From assembly GCF_900142985.1 (NCBI RefSeq), contig NZ_LT670849.1, forward strand, positions 5,968,501-6,032,500: a DNA stretch of 64,000 nucleotides, written 5' to 3'. Below the pieces are notes generated by a model, which was not told the origin of the DNA, did not search any database, and saw only the letters and a program-made list of their open reading frames with translations. Source of the DNA: Bradyrhizobium erythrophlei (lineage in GTDB: Bacteria > Pseudomonadota > Alphaproteobacteria > Rhizobiales > Xanthobacteraceae). Positions 51,655 to 60,194 of the stretch are shown piece by piece; position 1 is the first letter of the stretch; each line of letters begins with the position of its first letter. Made by a program: the position numbers and the translations under genes.

Positions 51655-52818
51655 ATGACCGGGACAAACGAGTGGCGTGTGATCGCCGACGACCAGAAAC
51701 TCGCGGAGAACGCACTGCAACGCAGCGAGGCGTTTTTGGCGGAAGCGCAGAAGCTCAGCCTCACCGGCGGCATAGCTTGGGATCCCATTAGCGGCGACCA
51801 CTTCTGGTCGGACGAGACTTACCAGATCATGGGCTTCGATCGGAGCGTTAGGCCCTCGATGGATCTCATCATCCAACGCGTCCATCCTGATGACCGCGCG
51901 CATTTGCAACATGAAGTCTATCGCGCGATGCAGGGCGAGCAGAACCACGATTTCGAGCAGCGACTGCTGATGCCGGATGGGCAAATCAAGTTCCTTCACG
52001 TTCGCGCGCATCGCGTGAAGTACGCGTCCGGCAAGGAGGAAATTGTCGGCGCCTTGATGGACATTACCGAGAGCAGGAAGTCGCAAGCCGCACTGGACGC
52101 CGCACAAACCGCGCTGGCTCACGCCAGCCGGGTGGCGACGCTGGGAGAAATAAGCGCCTCGATCGCACATGAGGTAAACCAACCGCTCGCCGCGATCGTG
52201 GCCAACGGCCAAGCCTGCCTGCGCTTTCTTCGCCGCGAAACACCCGACCTGAATTACGTCCGCGGCGCCATCGAATGGATCGTCAAGGACGGCAACCGGG
52301 CTGGCCAAGTAATCCAGCGCGTCCGCGGACTTTTCAAAAAAGCGGATACTCAGAAGACCCTGCTTGATGTCAATGACATCGTCAGTGAGGTCGCCGCTCT
52401 TCTGCAGCGAGAACTGGCCGCACAGCATGTGACCCTACGGCTCGAGTTGGCGAGCGCTACGCCGCTGATTGTCGGAGACCGGATCCAGCTCCAGCAAGTA
52501 ATCATCAATCTCGTCGTAAACAGTGTCGACGCGATGCAGGCAGTGACGGACCGCCAGCATAAATTGCTGATCCGTTCGTATGAGGATGAAGCACATCGGA
52601 TCGTGGTTGCCGTGAAGGACGGCGGTGTTGGCATTTCGGCGGACGCGGCGGATCGTCTGTTTGATGCTTTCTTCAGCACCAAACCGAGCGGTCTGGGGAT
52701 AGGCCTATCGATCTGCCGTTCGATCATTGGGGATCATGGCGGACGACTGTGGGCAACGAACAATACAGGAGAGCCGGGCGCCACATTCCAGTTCGCCTTG
52801 CCCTCGCACCAGGAGTGA
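51655..52818 (+). CDS. PAS-domain sensor histidine kinase
   Basis: A protein of 387 residues, cytoplasmic (no membrane segment). A PAS/PAC domain covers about 22-140 (G-I-A-W-D-P-I-S-G-D near 38). HisKA follows with A-T-L-G-E-I-S-A-S-I-A-H-E-V-N-Q-P-L-A-A-I near 160-180, the phospho-His being in A-H-E-V-N-Q. HATPase: N-L-V-V-N-S-V-D-A-M near 284, D-G-G-V-G-I near 322, G-L-G-I-G-L-S-I near 346. It resembles FixL-type kinases lacking a visible heme motif. The FixJ-type regulator next to it is the likely partner, with five bases between the genes. Confidence 0.93.
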   Translation: MTGTNEWRVIADDQKLAENALQRSEAFLAEAQKLSLTGGIAWDPISGDHFWSDETYQIMGFDRSVRPSMDLIIQRVHPDDRAHLQHEVYRAMQGEQNHDFEQRLLMPDGQIKFLHVRAHRVKYASGKEEIVGALMDITESRKSQAALDAAQTALAHASRVATLGEISASIAHEVNQPLAAIVANGQACLRFLRRETPDLNYVRGAIEWIVKDGNRAGQVIQRVRGLFKKADTQKTLLDVNDIVSEVAALLQRELAAQHVTLRLELASATPLIVGDRIQLQQVIINLVVNSVDAMQAVTDRQHKLLIRSYEDEAHRIVVAVKDGGVGISADAADRLFDAFFSTKPSGLGIGLSICRSIIGDHGGRLWATNNTGEPGATFQFALPSHQE

Positions 52819-52823
52819 GCGCC

Positions 52824-53477
52824 ATGAGCCAGTACGCGAAAACTGCGTCATTGGAAGAGGATTCCGAACAAATCGTTTTCGTCGTTGACGATGACGAGTC
52901 TATGCAGGTGGCGATGACGCACTTGTTTCGATCGATGAATTTTCATGTCAAAGTATTCAGCACAGGCGCCGCTTTCCTTGGGAGCGAGTTTCCGGATATT
53001 CCGAGTTGTCTTGTACTCGACATTCGGCTACCGGACACGAACGGCCTGGAGTTTCAGGGCGTCCTGGCCAAGGCGGGGATTCACATTCCGATCGTCTTTA
53101 TGACCGGACATGGCGACATTCCAATGTCGGTGAAAGCAATGAAGGCTGGAGCCATCGACTTCCTGCCCAAGCCGTTTCGTGACCAGGACATGCTGGACGC
53201 CCTGACCCGAGCGCTCGACGAAGACCGCAGGCGGCGCAACGAAGGGAAGGTGCTGTCCCAACTTCGGCGCCTCTTTGAATCACTAACCCGGCGCGAACGG
53301 GAAGTTCTGTCCTTTGTCATTTCCGGCCTGATGAACAAGGAGATTGCCCACCGGTTGCAGGTGAGTGAAATTACTGTGAAAATCCACCGCGGACATATGA
53401 TGAAAAAGATGGAGGCCCGATCGGTCGCTGACCTCGTGAGAAAGGCTGAAATGCTTGGCGTCAAACGCACAAACTAG
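52824..53477 (+). CDS. FixJ/NarL-type response regulator
   Basis: A protein of 217 residues from ATG 52824. Receiver domain: V-V-D-D-D-E-S near 19, phospho-Asp in V-L-D-I-R-L-P near 64, T-G-H-G-D-I-P near 93, and the Lys in L-P-K-P-F near 115. LuxR-type helix-turn-helix: L-T-R-R-E-R-E-V-L near 154, G-L-M-N-K-E-I-A-H-R-L-Q-V-S-E-I-T-V-K-I-H-R near 168-189. Pairs with the upstream histidine kinase. After it, 53478-53765 contains no gene I can name. Confidence 0.93.
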   Translation: MSQYAKTASLEEDSEQIVFVVDDDESMQVAMTHLFRSMNFHVKVFSTGAAFLGSEFPDIPSCLVLDIRLPDTNGLEFQGVLAKAGIHIPIVFMTGHGDIPMSVKAMKAGAIDFLPKPFRDQDMLDALTRALDEDRRRRNEGKVLSQLRRLFESLTRREREVLSFVISGLMNKEIAHRLQVSEITVKIHRGHMMKKMEARSVADLVRKAEMLGVKRTN

Positions 53478-53765
53478 CGAAACACGCAAATCAAGGTATG
53501 ATATTTAGGTGAGGTATTACGGCTCAATGTCTTCGCCAGCTTTCGTGCGAGTGAGGGAACCGCGTTTGACCGTAACGCCCGTAATTTCGATCACCGACGA
53601 CGGTGCGCCTATTCGCGCCGGATAGAACATCTTGTCAGATCGTTGGCGTACTTCGTCTGCACAATTTGACCCTGTAACCTAACCCATAGCCACGCAGGGA
53701 TGTGCCTTTGCTGATCGTGGCGAGTTTGGCGAATGAACATGTGAAGTGAGGTGACGATTAAGTAC

Positions 53766-54518
53766 TCACGAGCCGGAGAACCAGTTGTAGCCCTGATCCT
53801 CCCAAAAACCACCTGGATACGTATTTGTCACCTCGATCGCCTGCAAATTCTTCGCGCTCTTGAAGCCGAGCTTGGTCGGAATACGCAATCGCACCGGTGC
53901 ACCCCATTCCGGCGTCAAAGGAGCGTCTTCGAAGTCGATGGCCAAGATGGTTTGCGGATGTAGTGCGCTTGCCATGTCCAGGCTCGTCGAGTATCCGTCA
54001 AAGCACCTGAACGCAACGTAGCGCGCTCGCGGATCCGCACCGATTCGGCGAAGAAAGACATGCAATGGCACCCCGCTCCATTGGCCAATCTGGCTCCATC
54101 CTTCGATGCAGATGTGCCGTGTGATCTGGCTTTCCTGCGGGAGCGCCAGGAGGTTTTCGAGGGTCCATGGAGCTTTGTCGGAAACCAGTCCGGACACATC
54201 GAGGTGCCACTGTGCGGGCACGATACGGACCTGCCATTCCGGATAATATGCATTGAAGCGGAAGGGTTTGGTAATCGCGCTCACCGGATAAGTCTCAGCC
54301 ATCCGATTGGGGTTAAACAGCGCCGCCTGTACCATGTCGTCAAATTCCAGCATCGTGGAAAGCGCAGCGTCGACGCCGGAATGACTCGAAAGATCGCAGC
54401 CTGTCAGAAGAGTCAGGGCTCCCAAGGAAAGTCCGCCTTTAAGAAAGCGCCGGCGGCCAATCCGCGCCAGTTCCGGGGCGATGTCGCTGGCACGCACAGC
54501 TGTTCGATTTCCCCTCAA
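53766..54518 (-). CDS. Molybdopterin-dependent oxidoreductase, sulfite-oxidase/MsrP fold
   Basis: A protein of 250 residues from TTG 54518, whose TTGA overlaps the stop of the cytochrome b gene; the frame is open far upstream but that part is a shadow. A Tat leader R-R-R-F-L-K-G-G-L-S-L-G-A ends in a lipobox-like L-T-G-C near 42. The Mo-binding Cys is in H-I-C-I-E-G-W-S near 140. W-G-A-P-V-R-L-R-I-P and the ending N-x-Y-P-G-G-F-W-E-D-Q-G-Y agree with the family. The substrate is unknown; MsrP repairs methionine sulfoxide with a heme-b membrane partner, and such a partner is encoded just before it. Confidence 0.88.
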   Translation of the reverse strand: MRGNRTAVRASDIAPELARIGRRRFLKGGLSLGALTLLTGCDLSSHSGVDAALSTMLEFDDMVQAALFNPNRMAETYPVSAITKPFRFNAYYPEWQVRIVPAQWHLDVSGLVSDKAPWTLENLLALPQESQITRHICIEGWSQIGQWSGVPLHVFLRRIGADPRARYVAFRCFDGYSTSLDMASALHPQTILAIDFEDAPLTPEWGAPVRLRIPTKLGFKSAKNLQAIEVTNTYPGGFWEDQGYNWFSGS

Positions 54519-55150
54519 CGCACGCTCCCTCGTGGCGCATTGTCGAGCTCGGACCGAACCGGAGCGAGCATCGAGACCAGCGTGCGCGGAAATAATATGA
54601 CGAGGGCCAAGTGTATAATGAGAAAGCCAACGATCAGGGCCATCATGATGAAGTGGATTACGCGCGCAGCGGGGTAACCGCCGAACAGGCCGGTCAACCA
54701 GCCGAGCTGAACGGGCTTCCAGATCGAGAGGCCGGTTGCGACCGCCAGGCAAATCATGATGATCACTCCCATGTAGAGCAAGCGCTGGACGCCATTGTAG
54801 GCGCCGAGCTGATGGGCAAGCCGAAACTGAAGCGCATCGTTCAGATCGCGGAGTATGATCTTTGGCCGAGGGGGTAGAATGTCACGACGAAAGTGGCCCG
54901 AGAGGAACCCGTAGGCGAGATAAGCGAGGCCATCGGCGAAAAGCACCCACATCGCGCTCAGGTGCCAGGCAATACCGCCGCCGAGCCAACCGCCAAGCGT
55001 CATCCACCCCGGAAAAGTGAACGGCAGGAGCGGCGAGGCGTTGTAGATCTGCAAGCCACTCAAAATCATGCAGATAACCGCGACAGCGCCGATCCAGTGC
55101 ATGATTCGAACCGGCAACGGATGAGCGAGGTAGTTGCGTCGAGGGGCCAT
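54515..55150 (-). CDS. Cytochrome b561-type membrane subunit
   Basis: A protein of 211 residues from ATG 55150. Four to five membrane segments. Heme-ligand His candidates lie in R-I-M-H-W near 17, in A-W-H-L-S-A near 67, and in A-R-V-I-H-F-I-M-M-A-L-I near 164 with F-L-I-I-H near 178. Family Ni/Fe-hydrogenase/b561. It most likely feeds electrons from the quinone pool to the molybdopterin enzyme translated next. Confidence 0.88.
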   Translation of the reverse strand: MAPRRNYLAHPLPVRIMHWIGAVAVICMILSGLQIYNASPLLPFTFPGWMTLGGWLGGGIAWHLSAMWVLFADGLAYLAYGFLSGHFRRDILPPRPKIILRDLNDALQFRLAHQLGAYNGVQRLLYMGVIIMICLAVATGLSIWKPVQLGWLTGLFGGYPAARVIHFIMMALIVGFLIIHLALVILFPRTLVSMLAPVRSELDNAPRGSVR

Positions 55151-55267
55151 CTCTGTTCTCCCATGTCCCCCCGTTCGGGAGCGTATCTGCAGAACTTGCT
55201 TCGCTGCGCTTCCGCGGGAATTCCAAGGGCACTCGCTCCAAATCGGAGGCGTAGCGCCCTTTGACAC

Positions 55268-55948
55268 CTATAAAAAGTTGAGACCTGCAAAAACCGCTGC
55301 GGCATTTAACTGACCGTCTTGCCGGATGGCGTTGATGAAGACCACTTGGCCCTCCGTCACATCGGACTTGCCGCCGGGCGTGACCGTTACGACGGGCGCT
55401 GTCGGTGGCACGAGGACGATCTGCTCTCCACCTTTGTAGGTCACCGTGAGCTGCTTTGCATCGCCGGAAGCACCGGCGCTTGAAACGGTGCCGTTCGTCA
55501 TGGTGCTCGTTACTTTTTTAGCACCGGCTGCCGGCGTCGCCGCCTTGACCGTACCGTTCGTCATCGCACTGGCCGTGGTGCCGCCAGCCGAGAGAGTCGT
55601 ATCCGGGATCGGGTCCCAGTCGAAGTGTCCTTCCAACGCGCCCTTCATCGCTGGAGGAAAAAGCAACACGCCAAGCGCCACAAGCTTGTCGCCAATCGAC
55701 TTCGTGGCGACCCCGATGTAGTCGCCCGAACCGGTATGATCGAGGTTTGATTTCGCTACCGTGAGGTAGCCCGTCTTGTCGGTCAGATAAACCTTCTCAT
55801 TCGTTCCACTCGCCGTGTGAACGATGAGCACGGCATCGCTGATCGATTTTACAGTGCCGCGTACATGCTCAAGCGGTGGCGCCGCGACGGCCGCCGTGGA
55901 AGTTATGAAGATGGTGGCAACAGTAACAAGTGCGAGAAGACGAGGCAT
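55268..55948 (-). CDS. Secreted OB-fold-like protein of unknown function (DUF5666-like)
   Basis: A protein of 226 residues with a signal peptide (about 1-22, V-A-A at the end). The mature start L-E-H-V-R-G-T-V-K-S-I-S-D-A-V-L-I-V-H-T and V-Y-L-T-D-K-T look like a small beta-barrel. The middle holds two copies of T-N-G-T-V (near 130 and 151) in an Ala/Thr-rich insert. The last part is another beta segment (V-T-Y-K-G-G-E-Q-I-V-L-V-P-P). Probably first gene of the minus-strand unit with the cytochrome b and molybdoenzyme; a role with them is only inferred. Confidence 0.75.
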   Translation of the reverse strand: MPRLLALVTVATIFITSTAAVAAPPLEHVRGTVKSISDAVLIVHTASGTNEKVYLTDKTGYLTVAKSNLDHTGSGDYIGVATKSIGDKLVALGVLLFPPAMKGALEGHFDWDPIPDTTLSAGGTTASAMTNGTVKAATPAAGAKKVTSTMTNGTVSSAGASGDAKQLTVTYKGGEQIVLVPPTAPVVTVTPGGKSDVTEGQVVFINAIRQDGQLNAAAVFAGLNFL

Positions 55949-56479
55949 GATCTGACTCCATTCGCTTTGAGCGATGATTGCACGGAAAATTCTCCACTTT
56001 CCGTCGGGCCGTCGCGGCTCTGGACAAGTGTATGCGCGCGAGTGAAGGCGGACCTATTCGGACGAAGGTGTCATCGAACCGATACCTTCAGATAGGTTTG
56101 GGAGGGATAGACGACGCGAGCTTAACCATAAAGCGCCCTGCGAGGCTCGATTGGGTCGTTGAAGCCGCGGATGTTCGCCGACGCGTTCGAGATCGGGAAT
56201 CGTTTCGGATGAAGCCGACTAACGAGAGGGACAGCAGCACCTTGCCCAATTGTTTGGTGAGGTTTTTCGAGGCGCGAAGGCAGTTGACCACGGAGCTGAT
56301 GACCGCGAAGTCGAGCCGGATGCTTACTTCATGTGTAAGATGTAAGCGTCGCCGAAGTTCGACGCTCTGACCGACCCAGAAGTATAGTATCGACCAAACC
56401 TTCGTGCGATGGATTTGCAATCACGCTTGGCATTTTCTTTTGGCGCAAATGATCTGGTGCGCAATCACGGAGAGAGAAA
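55949..56479. other. Gene-free stretch between divergent genes
   Basis: About 530 bases with no recognisable gene, RNA or repeat. A minus-strand frame at 56088-56420 is open but Arg/Ser-rich and unlike any family I know. It should contain the promoters of the secreted protein (minus) and the hydrolase (plus); GAGAGAGAAA before 56480 is the hydrolase ribosome-binding site. Confidence 0.4.
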
Positions 56480-57340
56480 ATGCCTGAAATATCGTCTGCG
56501 TCCACTCAGCGAGGTTTCGTCAAAGTCGGGCAGGAAAATTCGACCTCCATAGAGCTCTACTATGAGGATCACGGCTCGGGTTCTCCGGTCGTATTGATCC
56601 ACGGCTGGCCGTTGAATGGCGACGCGTGGGAAAAACAGACCGCCGCACTCTTGGCCGCCGGCCACCGCGTGATCACCTACGATCGCCGCGGTTTCGGCCG
56701 ATCCAGCAAGCCCGCGGTTGGGTACAACTACGACACCTTTGCAGCCGACCTCGACGCGCTGCTTCGCGCGCTCGACCTTACAGGCGTGTCTCTGGTCGGG
56801 CACTCGATGGGCACCGGCGAAATCACGCGCTACATCGGCACATTCGGCACCGAGCGGCTTCGCAAGGCCGTCCTCATCGGGACTCTTGGACCCTATCTAG
56901 TTAAGGCGCCCGAAAATCCCGAAGGTATCGACGCCAGCGTGTTCAGCGGGATCCAGGCCGGGATCCGGGCCGATCGCCCAGCTACATTGATGGCGTTCCT
57001 GAAGAACTTCTACAGCGTGGGTGGCGCCGATGGAAAGTTGGTCAGCGAGCTCGCCATTCAAGCCAACTGGAGCGTGGCAATCGGTGCGTCGGCCATCGGA
57101 ACGTTGGCCTGCGTCGACGCATGGATCGAGGATTTCCGCAACGACATCTCGCACAATGATTTGCCGACCCTGATGATTCACGGTGACGACGATCGCATCC
57201 TGCCCGCCGATGTCACATCCCGAAGGCAGGCGAAAATGATCAAGGGTGTGATGTACATCGAGATCAAGGGCGGCTCCCACGGCCTGCCGTGGACGCATGC
57301 CGAGGAGATCAACGCCGCGATCGTGGAGTTCCTCGCTTAA
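56480..57340 (+). CDS. Alpha/beta hydrolase, non-heme haloperoxidase type
   Basis: A protein of 286 residues. H-G-W-P-L-N-G near 41, Y-D-R-R-G-F-G-R-S near 69, nucleophile elbow L-V-G-H-S-M-G near 107 (Ser), H-G-D-D-D-R-I near 234 (Asp) and G-G-S-H-G-L near 264 (His). This is the triad and spacing of bacterial cofactor-free perhydrolases/haloperoxidases and related esterases. Cytoplasmic. An OsmC-type gene follows after 52 bases, a pairing that suggests a peroxide or organic-hydroperoxide link. Confidence 0.9.
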   Translation: MPEISSASTQRGFVKVGQENSTSIELYYEDHGSGSPVVLIHGWPLNGDAWEKQTAALLAAGHRVITYDRRGFGRSSKPAVGYNYDTFAADLDALLRALDLTGVSLVGHSMGTGEITRYIGTFGTERLRKAVLIGTLGPYLVKAPENPEGIDASVFSGIQAGIRADRPATLMAFLKNFYSVGGADGKLVSELAIQANWSVAIGASAIGTLACVDAWIEDFRNDISHNDLPTLMIHGDDDRILPADVTSRRQAKMIKGVMYIEIKGGSHGLPWTHAEEINAAIVEFLA

Positions 57341-57392
57341 GTCGCGACAAGTCGCATTGTCGGAAGACAGCAAACGAACGAGGAGACGTTCC

Positions 57393-57814
57393 ATGATCCG
57401 CAAGGCAAGAGCAATTTGGCGCGGCACCGGTCGCGCAGGCGGCGGTAAACTTTCCACCGAATCTGGGGTTCTTCAGGCGACTCCCTATTCTTTCAAGACG
57501 CGGTTCGAAAACGAGAATGGCACCAATCCCGAAGAACTCGTTGCTGCCGCTCACGCCGGTTGCTTCTCCATGACCGTCGCATTTGTGATGGAGAGTGCAG
57601 GCTTCACGCCGACAGAGATCGACGTCGAAGCCGCAGTCACCATTGAAGCGGAGGGTCAGGATTTCGCATCAGTCGTTCGGCTCTGACCCTGCGCGCCAAG
57701 ATACCGGGCCTGGACGAAGTTGCGTTTGTACGAATGGTCACCGATGCCGAGAAGAACTGCCCTGTTTCAAAGGTTCTCAACGCGGCGATCACTTTGGATG
57801 CCAAGTTGATTTGA
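57393..57814 (+). pseudogene. OsmC/Ohr-family gene with a one-base frameshift
   Basis: The first frame (97 codons) reads R-K-A-R-A-I-W-R-G-T-G, Y-S-F-K-T-R-F-E, N-P-E-E-L-V-A-A-A-H-A-G-C-F-S-M with the first catalytic Cys, and stops at 57684. From about 57659 a frame shifted by one base gives S-A-L-T-L-R-A-K-I-P-G-L, A-E-K-N-C-P-V-S-K-V-L-N-A with the second catalytic Cys, ending at 57812-57814. Restoring one G near 57659 rebuilds the whole OsmC domain. As it stands the second peroxidatic Cys is lost. A sequencing error would look the same. Confidence 0.8.
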
Positions 57815-58038
57815 GGTTTTGTCTACCGCCGTGGTTGTCGGCGCCATATGGCTCACTTGTATAATGGACGAAAGACTGGACAAATTTCAGATCGCAAAGC
57901 GGCCAAACCGAATGCGTGACAAAGGGTCGCTTTAAACTGGCGTACAGATTGTTTTCGACGCCTCATCTCATGCGGAACATCAGCGCTCTCGGCTTGACCA
58001 ATCAGCGGGCAAGGGGTTCGACCGGGAAAGGATCATGC

Positions 58039-58407
58039 ATGTCTGGAGAATTCATAATCTCGGTCCTTGACGACGACGAATCATTCCGGATTGCGATCGT
58101 CGGATTGCTTCGTTCGCTGGGATATGAAGCTCACGGCTATGCGTCCGCCGTAGAATTTATCGGTAGGGGTGGGGAAGGATCGTGCGACTGCATCATCACT
58201 GACTTTGAAATGCCCGGGATGAGCGGGCTTGATCTCATTCGGCTACTCAAGGCGGGTGGCTCGACAGTGCCGGTCATCGTGATCTCCGGGTGCGCAGAGC
58301 CGGGCCTGGAAGCGAGGGCAGCAGCCGATGGGGCTTTCTGCCTGCTAACGAAGCCGTTCGAAGCAGATGCTTTGATCGGCCTTCTCGAAGCAGCCCTGAA
58401 AATCTGA
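58039..58407 (+). CDS. Single-domain response regulator
   Basis: A protein of 122 residues from ATG 58039. Only a receiver domain: V-L-D-D-D-E-S near 9, phospho-Asp in C-I-I-T-D-F-E-M-P-G near 56, S-G-C near 83 and L-T-K-P-F near 106. No output domain, so it would act as a phosphate relay or by protein contact, like CheY or DivK types. The first third and the promoter region occur again in damaged form at 25.1-25.4 kb. Confidence 0.88.
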   Translation: MSGEFIISVLDDDESFRIAIVGLLRSLGYEAHGYASAVEFIGRGGEGSCDCIITDFEMPGMSGLDLIRLLKAGGSTVPVIVISGCAEPGLEARAAADGAFCLLTKPFEADALIGLLEAALKI

Positions 58408-58552
58408 TCGTTAACTCCGGCGGGCGCGTGATTGCGAGCCGCGTTGAGGATGGTGTCGTCAGGATTGAAGACTGTTCGCCCACGAATGGGGCGTCGTTAG
58501 CCAGCAGAGCGTGATGTGGAGCGATATTGTCGAGGACATCACCTCGCGATCC

Positions 58553-58652
58553 TGATCGGTGATTGCTGTCCGAGAGCGGACAGCGCGATCGGGCCTCTCG
58601 GCGACAAACAACTTCCAAAGTGTCTCAGGCGGTCCTGACTTAGTTCCCGCAT
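58553..58652 (-). pseudogene. LysR start remnant
   Basis: On the minus strand from ATG 58652 the sequence reads M-R-E-L-S-Q-D-R-L-R-H-F, nearly the same as the first 12 residues of the LysR protein at 43672, and then loses homology. Upstream (58653-58740) it also keeps the same promoter features as the 43.67 kb copy. Only this stub and the promoter remain. Confidence 0.55.
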
Positions 58653-58666
58653 GGTCCAACCAGCCC

Positions 58667-58683
58667 GTTGCTATTTAAGCAAC
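58667..58683. promoter_or_regulatory. Second copy of the GTTGC-N7-GCAAC dyad
   Basis: GTTGC at 58667-58671 and GCAAC at 58679-58683, 15 bases upstream of the LysR start remnant, the same place as at 43.69 kb. It is followed in both copies by CATAGATTGCTGTTGCTCG. If the LysR protein at 42.7 kb binds it, the hydrolase at 58816 would fall under its control. Confidence 0.45.
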
Positions 58684-58815
58684 GATGTGCGGCATAGATT
58701 GCTGTTGCTCGAACGCTCGCCAAGCATATTCTTTTGGTTCTGTTCAATGGTTTCGCCTCCAGGCTGTAGTGACGCGCGTGAGCGCTCCGGAGCGAAGGAA
58801 GCAAGGGAGAACGAC

Positions 58816-59865
58816 ATGTCCGATAACATCAATCGTCGCCGGCGGAATTTTCTCGGCGTCGCCGGAGCGACACTCGCAGCCGCTCGGTTCGGCGTATTAG
58901 GCGCGGCGAGCGCGCAAACCAAGACTGGGCCGGCGCTGCCCGTGATCAAGCCGGGAACCAATACCTCCTTCGCGCGGCTGAAGCAGATCGATGCCGGGCT
59001 GCTGAACGTCGGCTATGCCGAGGAGGGTCCGGCAGACGGTCCCGCCGTCATTCTACTGCACGGCTGGCCCTATGACATCTACAGCTTCGCCGATGTTACG
59101 CCACTGCTTGCGCAGGCCGGCTATCGCGTCATCGTGCCATATCTGCGCGGCTATGGCACGACCAGCTTCCTTTCGAACGAGACGTTCCGGAACGGCCAAC
59201 CCGCGGCGGTCGCCGCCGATATCGTCGCGCTGATGGATGCGCTGAAAATCGAAAAGGCAACGCTTGCCGGATTCGACTGGGGCGCACGGACCGCGAATAT
59301 CATCGCAGCCGCCTTTCCCGCGCGCTGCAAAGCCATGGTTTCGGTAAGCGGCTATCTGTTCTCGGGCCAGGAGTCTGGCAAGATGCCGCTGCCGCCGTCG
59401 GCCGAACTGCAATGGTGGTACCAATTCTATTTCGCGACCGAGCGGGGCAAGGAAGGCTACGAGAAATATCGCCACGACTTCTCGAAGCTGATCTGGCAGC
59501 TCGCTTCGCCGCAATGGAAGTTCGATGACGCAACCTTCGATCGTAGCGCGAAGTCATTCGAAAACCCCGACCATGTCGCGATCGTGATCCATAATTACCG
59601 GTGGCGGCTTGCGCTTGCCGAAGGTGAGGCGCGCTATGCCGATTTGGATAAGATCATCGCGGCGACCCCTGCCATCACGGTGCCGACGATCACGATGGAA
59701 GGCGATGCCAACGGCGCACCGCATCCGCCGGCGGCGGCCTATGCCAAGAAATTCTCCGGCAAATACGAGCACCGTGAGATCAAGGGCGGCATCGGTCACA
59801 ATCTGCCGCAGGAGGCCCCTCAGGACTTCGCGAAAGCGGTCATCGACGTCAACAGGCTGGTCTGA
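58816..59865 (+). CDS. Tat-exported alpha/beta hydrolase, epoxide-hydrolase type
   Basis: A protein of 349 residues from ATG 58816 with AGGGAGA upstream. Leader N-R-R-R-R-N-F-L-G-V-A-G-A-T is a Tat signal, cut after A-S-A-Q near 35. H-G-W-P-Y-D near 80 (oxyanion), the nucleophile elbow A-G-F-D-W-G-A-R near 151 with Asp as nucleophile, and G-I-G-H-N-L-P near 328 with the His. Asp-nucleophile members hydrolyse epoxides or haloalkanes. Periplasmic. The upstream LysR-type dyad may regulate it. Confidence 0.88.
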   Translation: MSDNINRRRRNFLGVAGATLAAARFGVLGAASAQTKTGPALPVIKPGTNTSFARLKQIDAGLLNVGYAEEGPADGPAVILLHGWPYDIYSFADVTPLLAQAGYRVIVPYLRGYGTTSFLSNETFRNGQPAAVAADIVALMDALKIEKATLAGFDWGARTANIIAAAFPARCKAMVSVSGYLFSGQESGKMPLPPSAELQWWYQFYFATERGKEGYEKYRHDFSKLIWQLASPQWKFDDATFDRSAKSFENPDHVAIVIHNYRWRLALAEGEARYADLDKIIAATPAITVPTITMEGDANGAPHPPAAAYAKKFSGKYEHREIKGGIGHNLPQEAPQDFAKAVIDVNRLV

Positions 59866-60194
59866 AGACAATTGCGATGCGCAGGATCATCGTAATCGGT
59901 GTGTCGTTTTGAGATCAAATTTCAAACGGTAGTCAAGTGGACCGAATCGACGCCATGAAACAGTTCCGCTTGTGCGCAGTGAGATCAATTAATTGTTTCG
60001 GATTTGGGAACACTAATTACCGAGTGACGTGCATTTTTCAGGAGGTGCAAAAGGTCTGAAATTTGGTACGAGCGCTTATTGCACGCGCGCACGGTGGCTC
60101 GGCCGAGTAGAGCAGTCGAGGATCCGCAAAGACTTGCGCTGTTGCTTCGGGTCCAGCCTTTCGCAACGGGTCGTCGAGGAGCGGGCACGGACGT
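59866..60194. other. Gene-free stretch before the large regulator
   Basis: About 330 bases in which I find no gene or clear signal. It is less GC-rich in its first part (59930-60060), as promoters often are. Confidence 0.4.
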
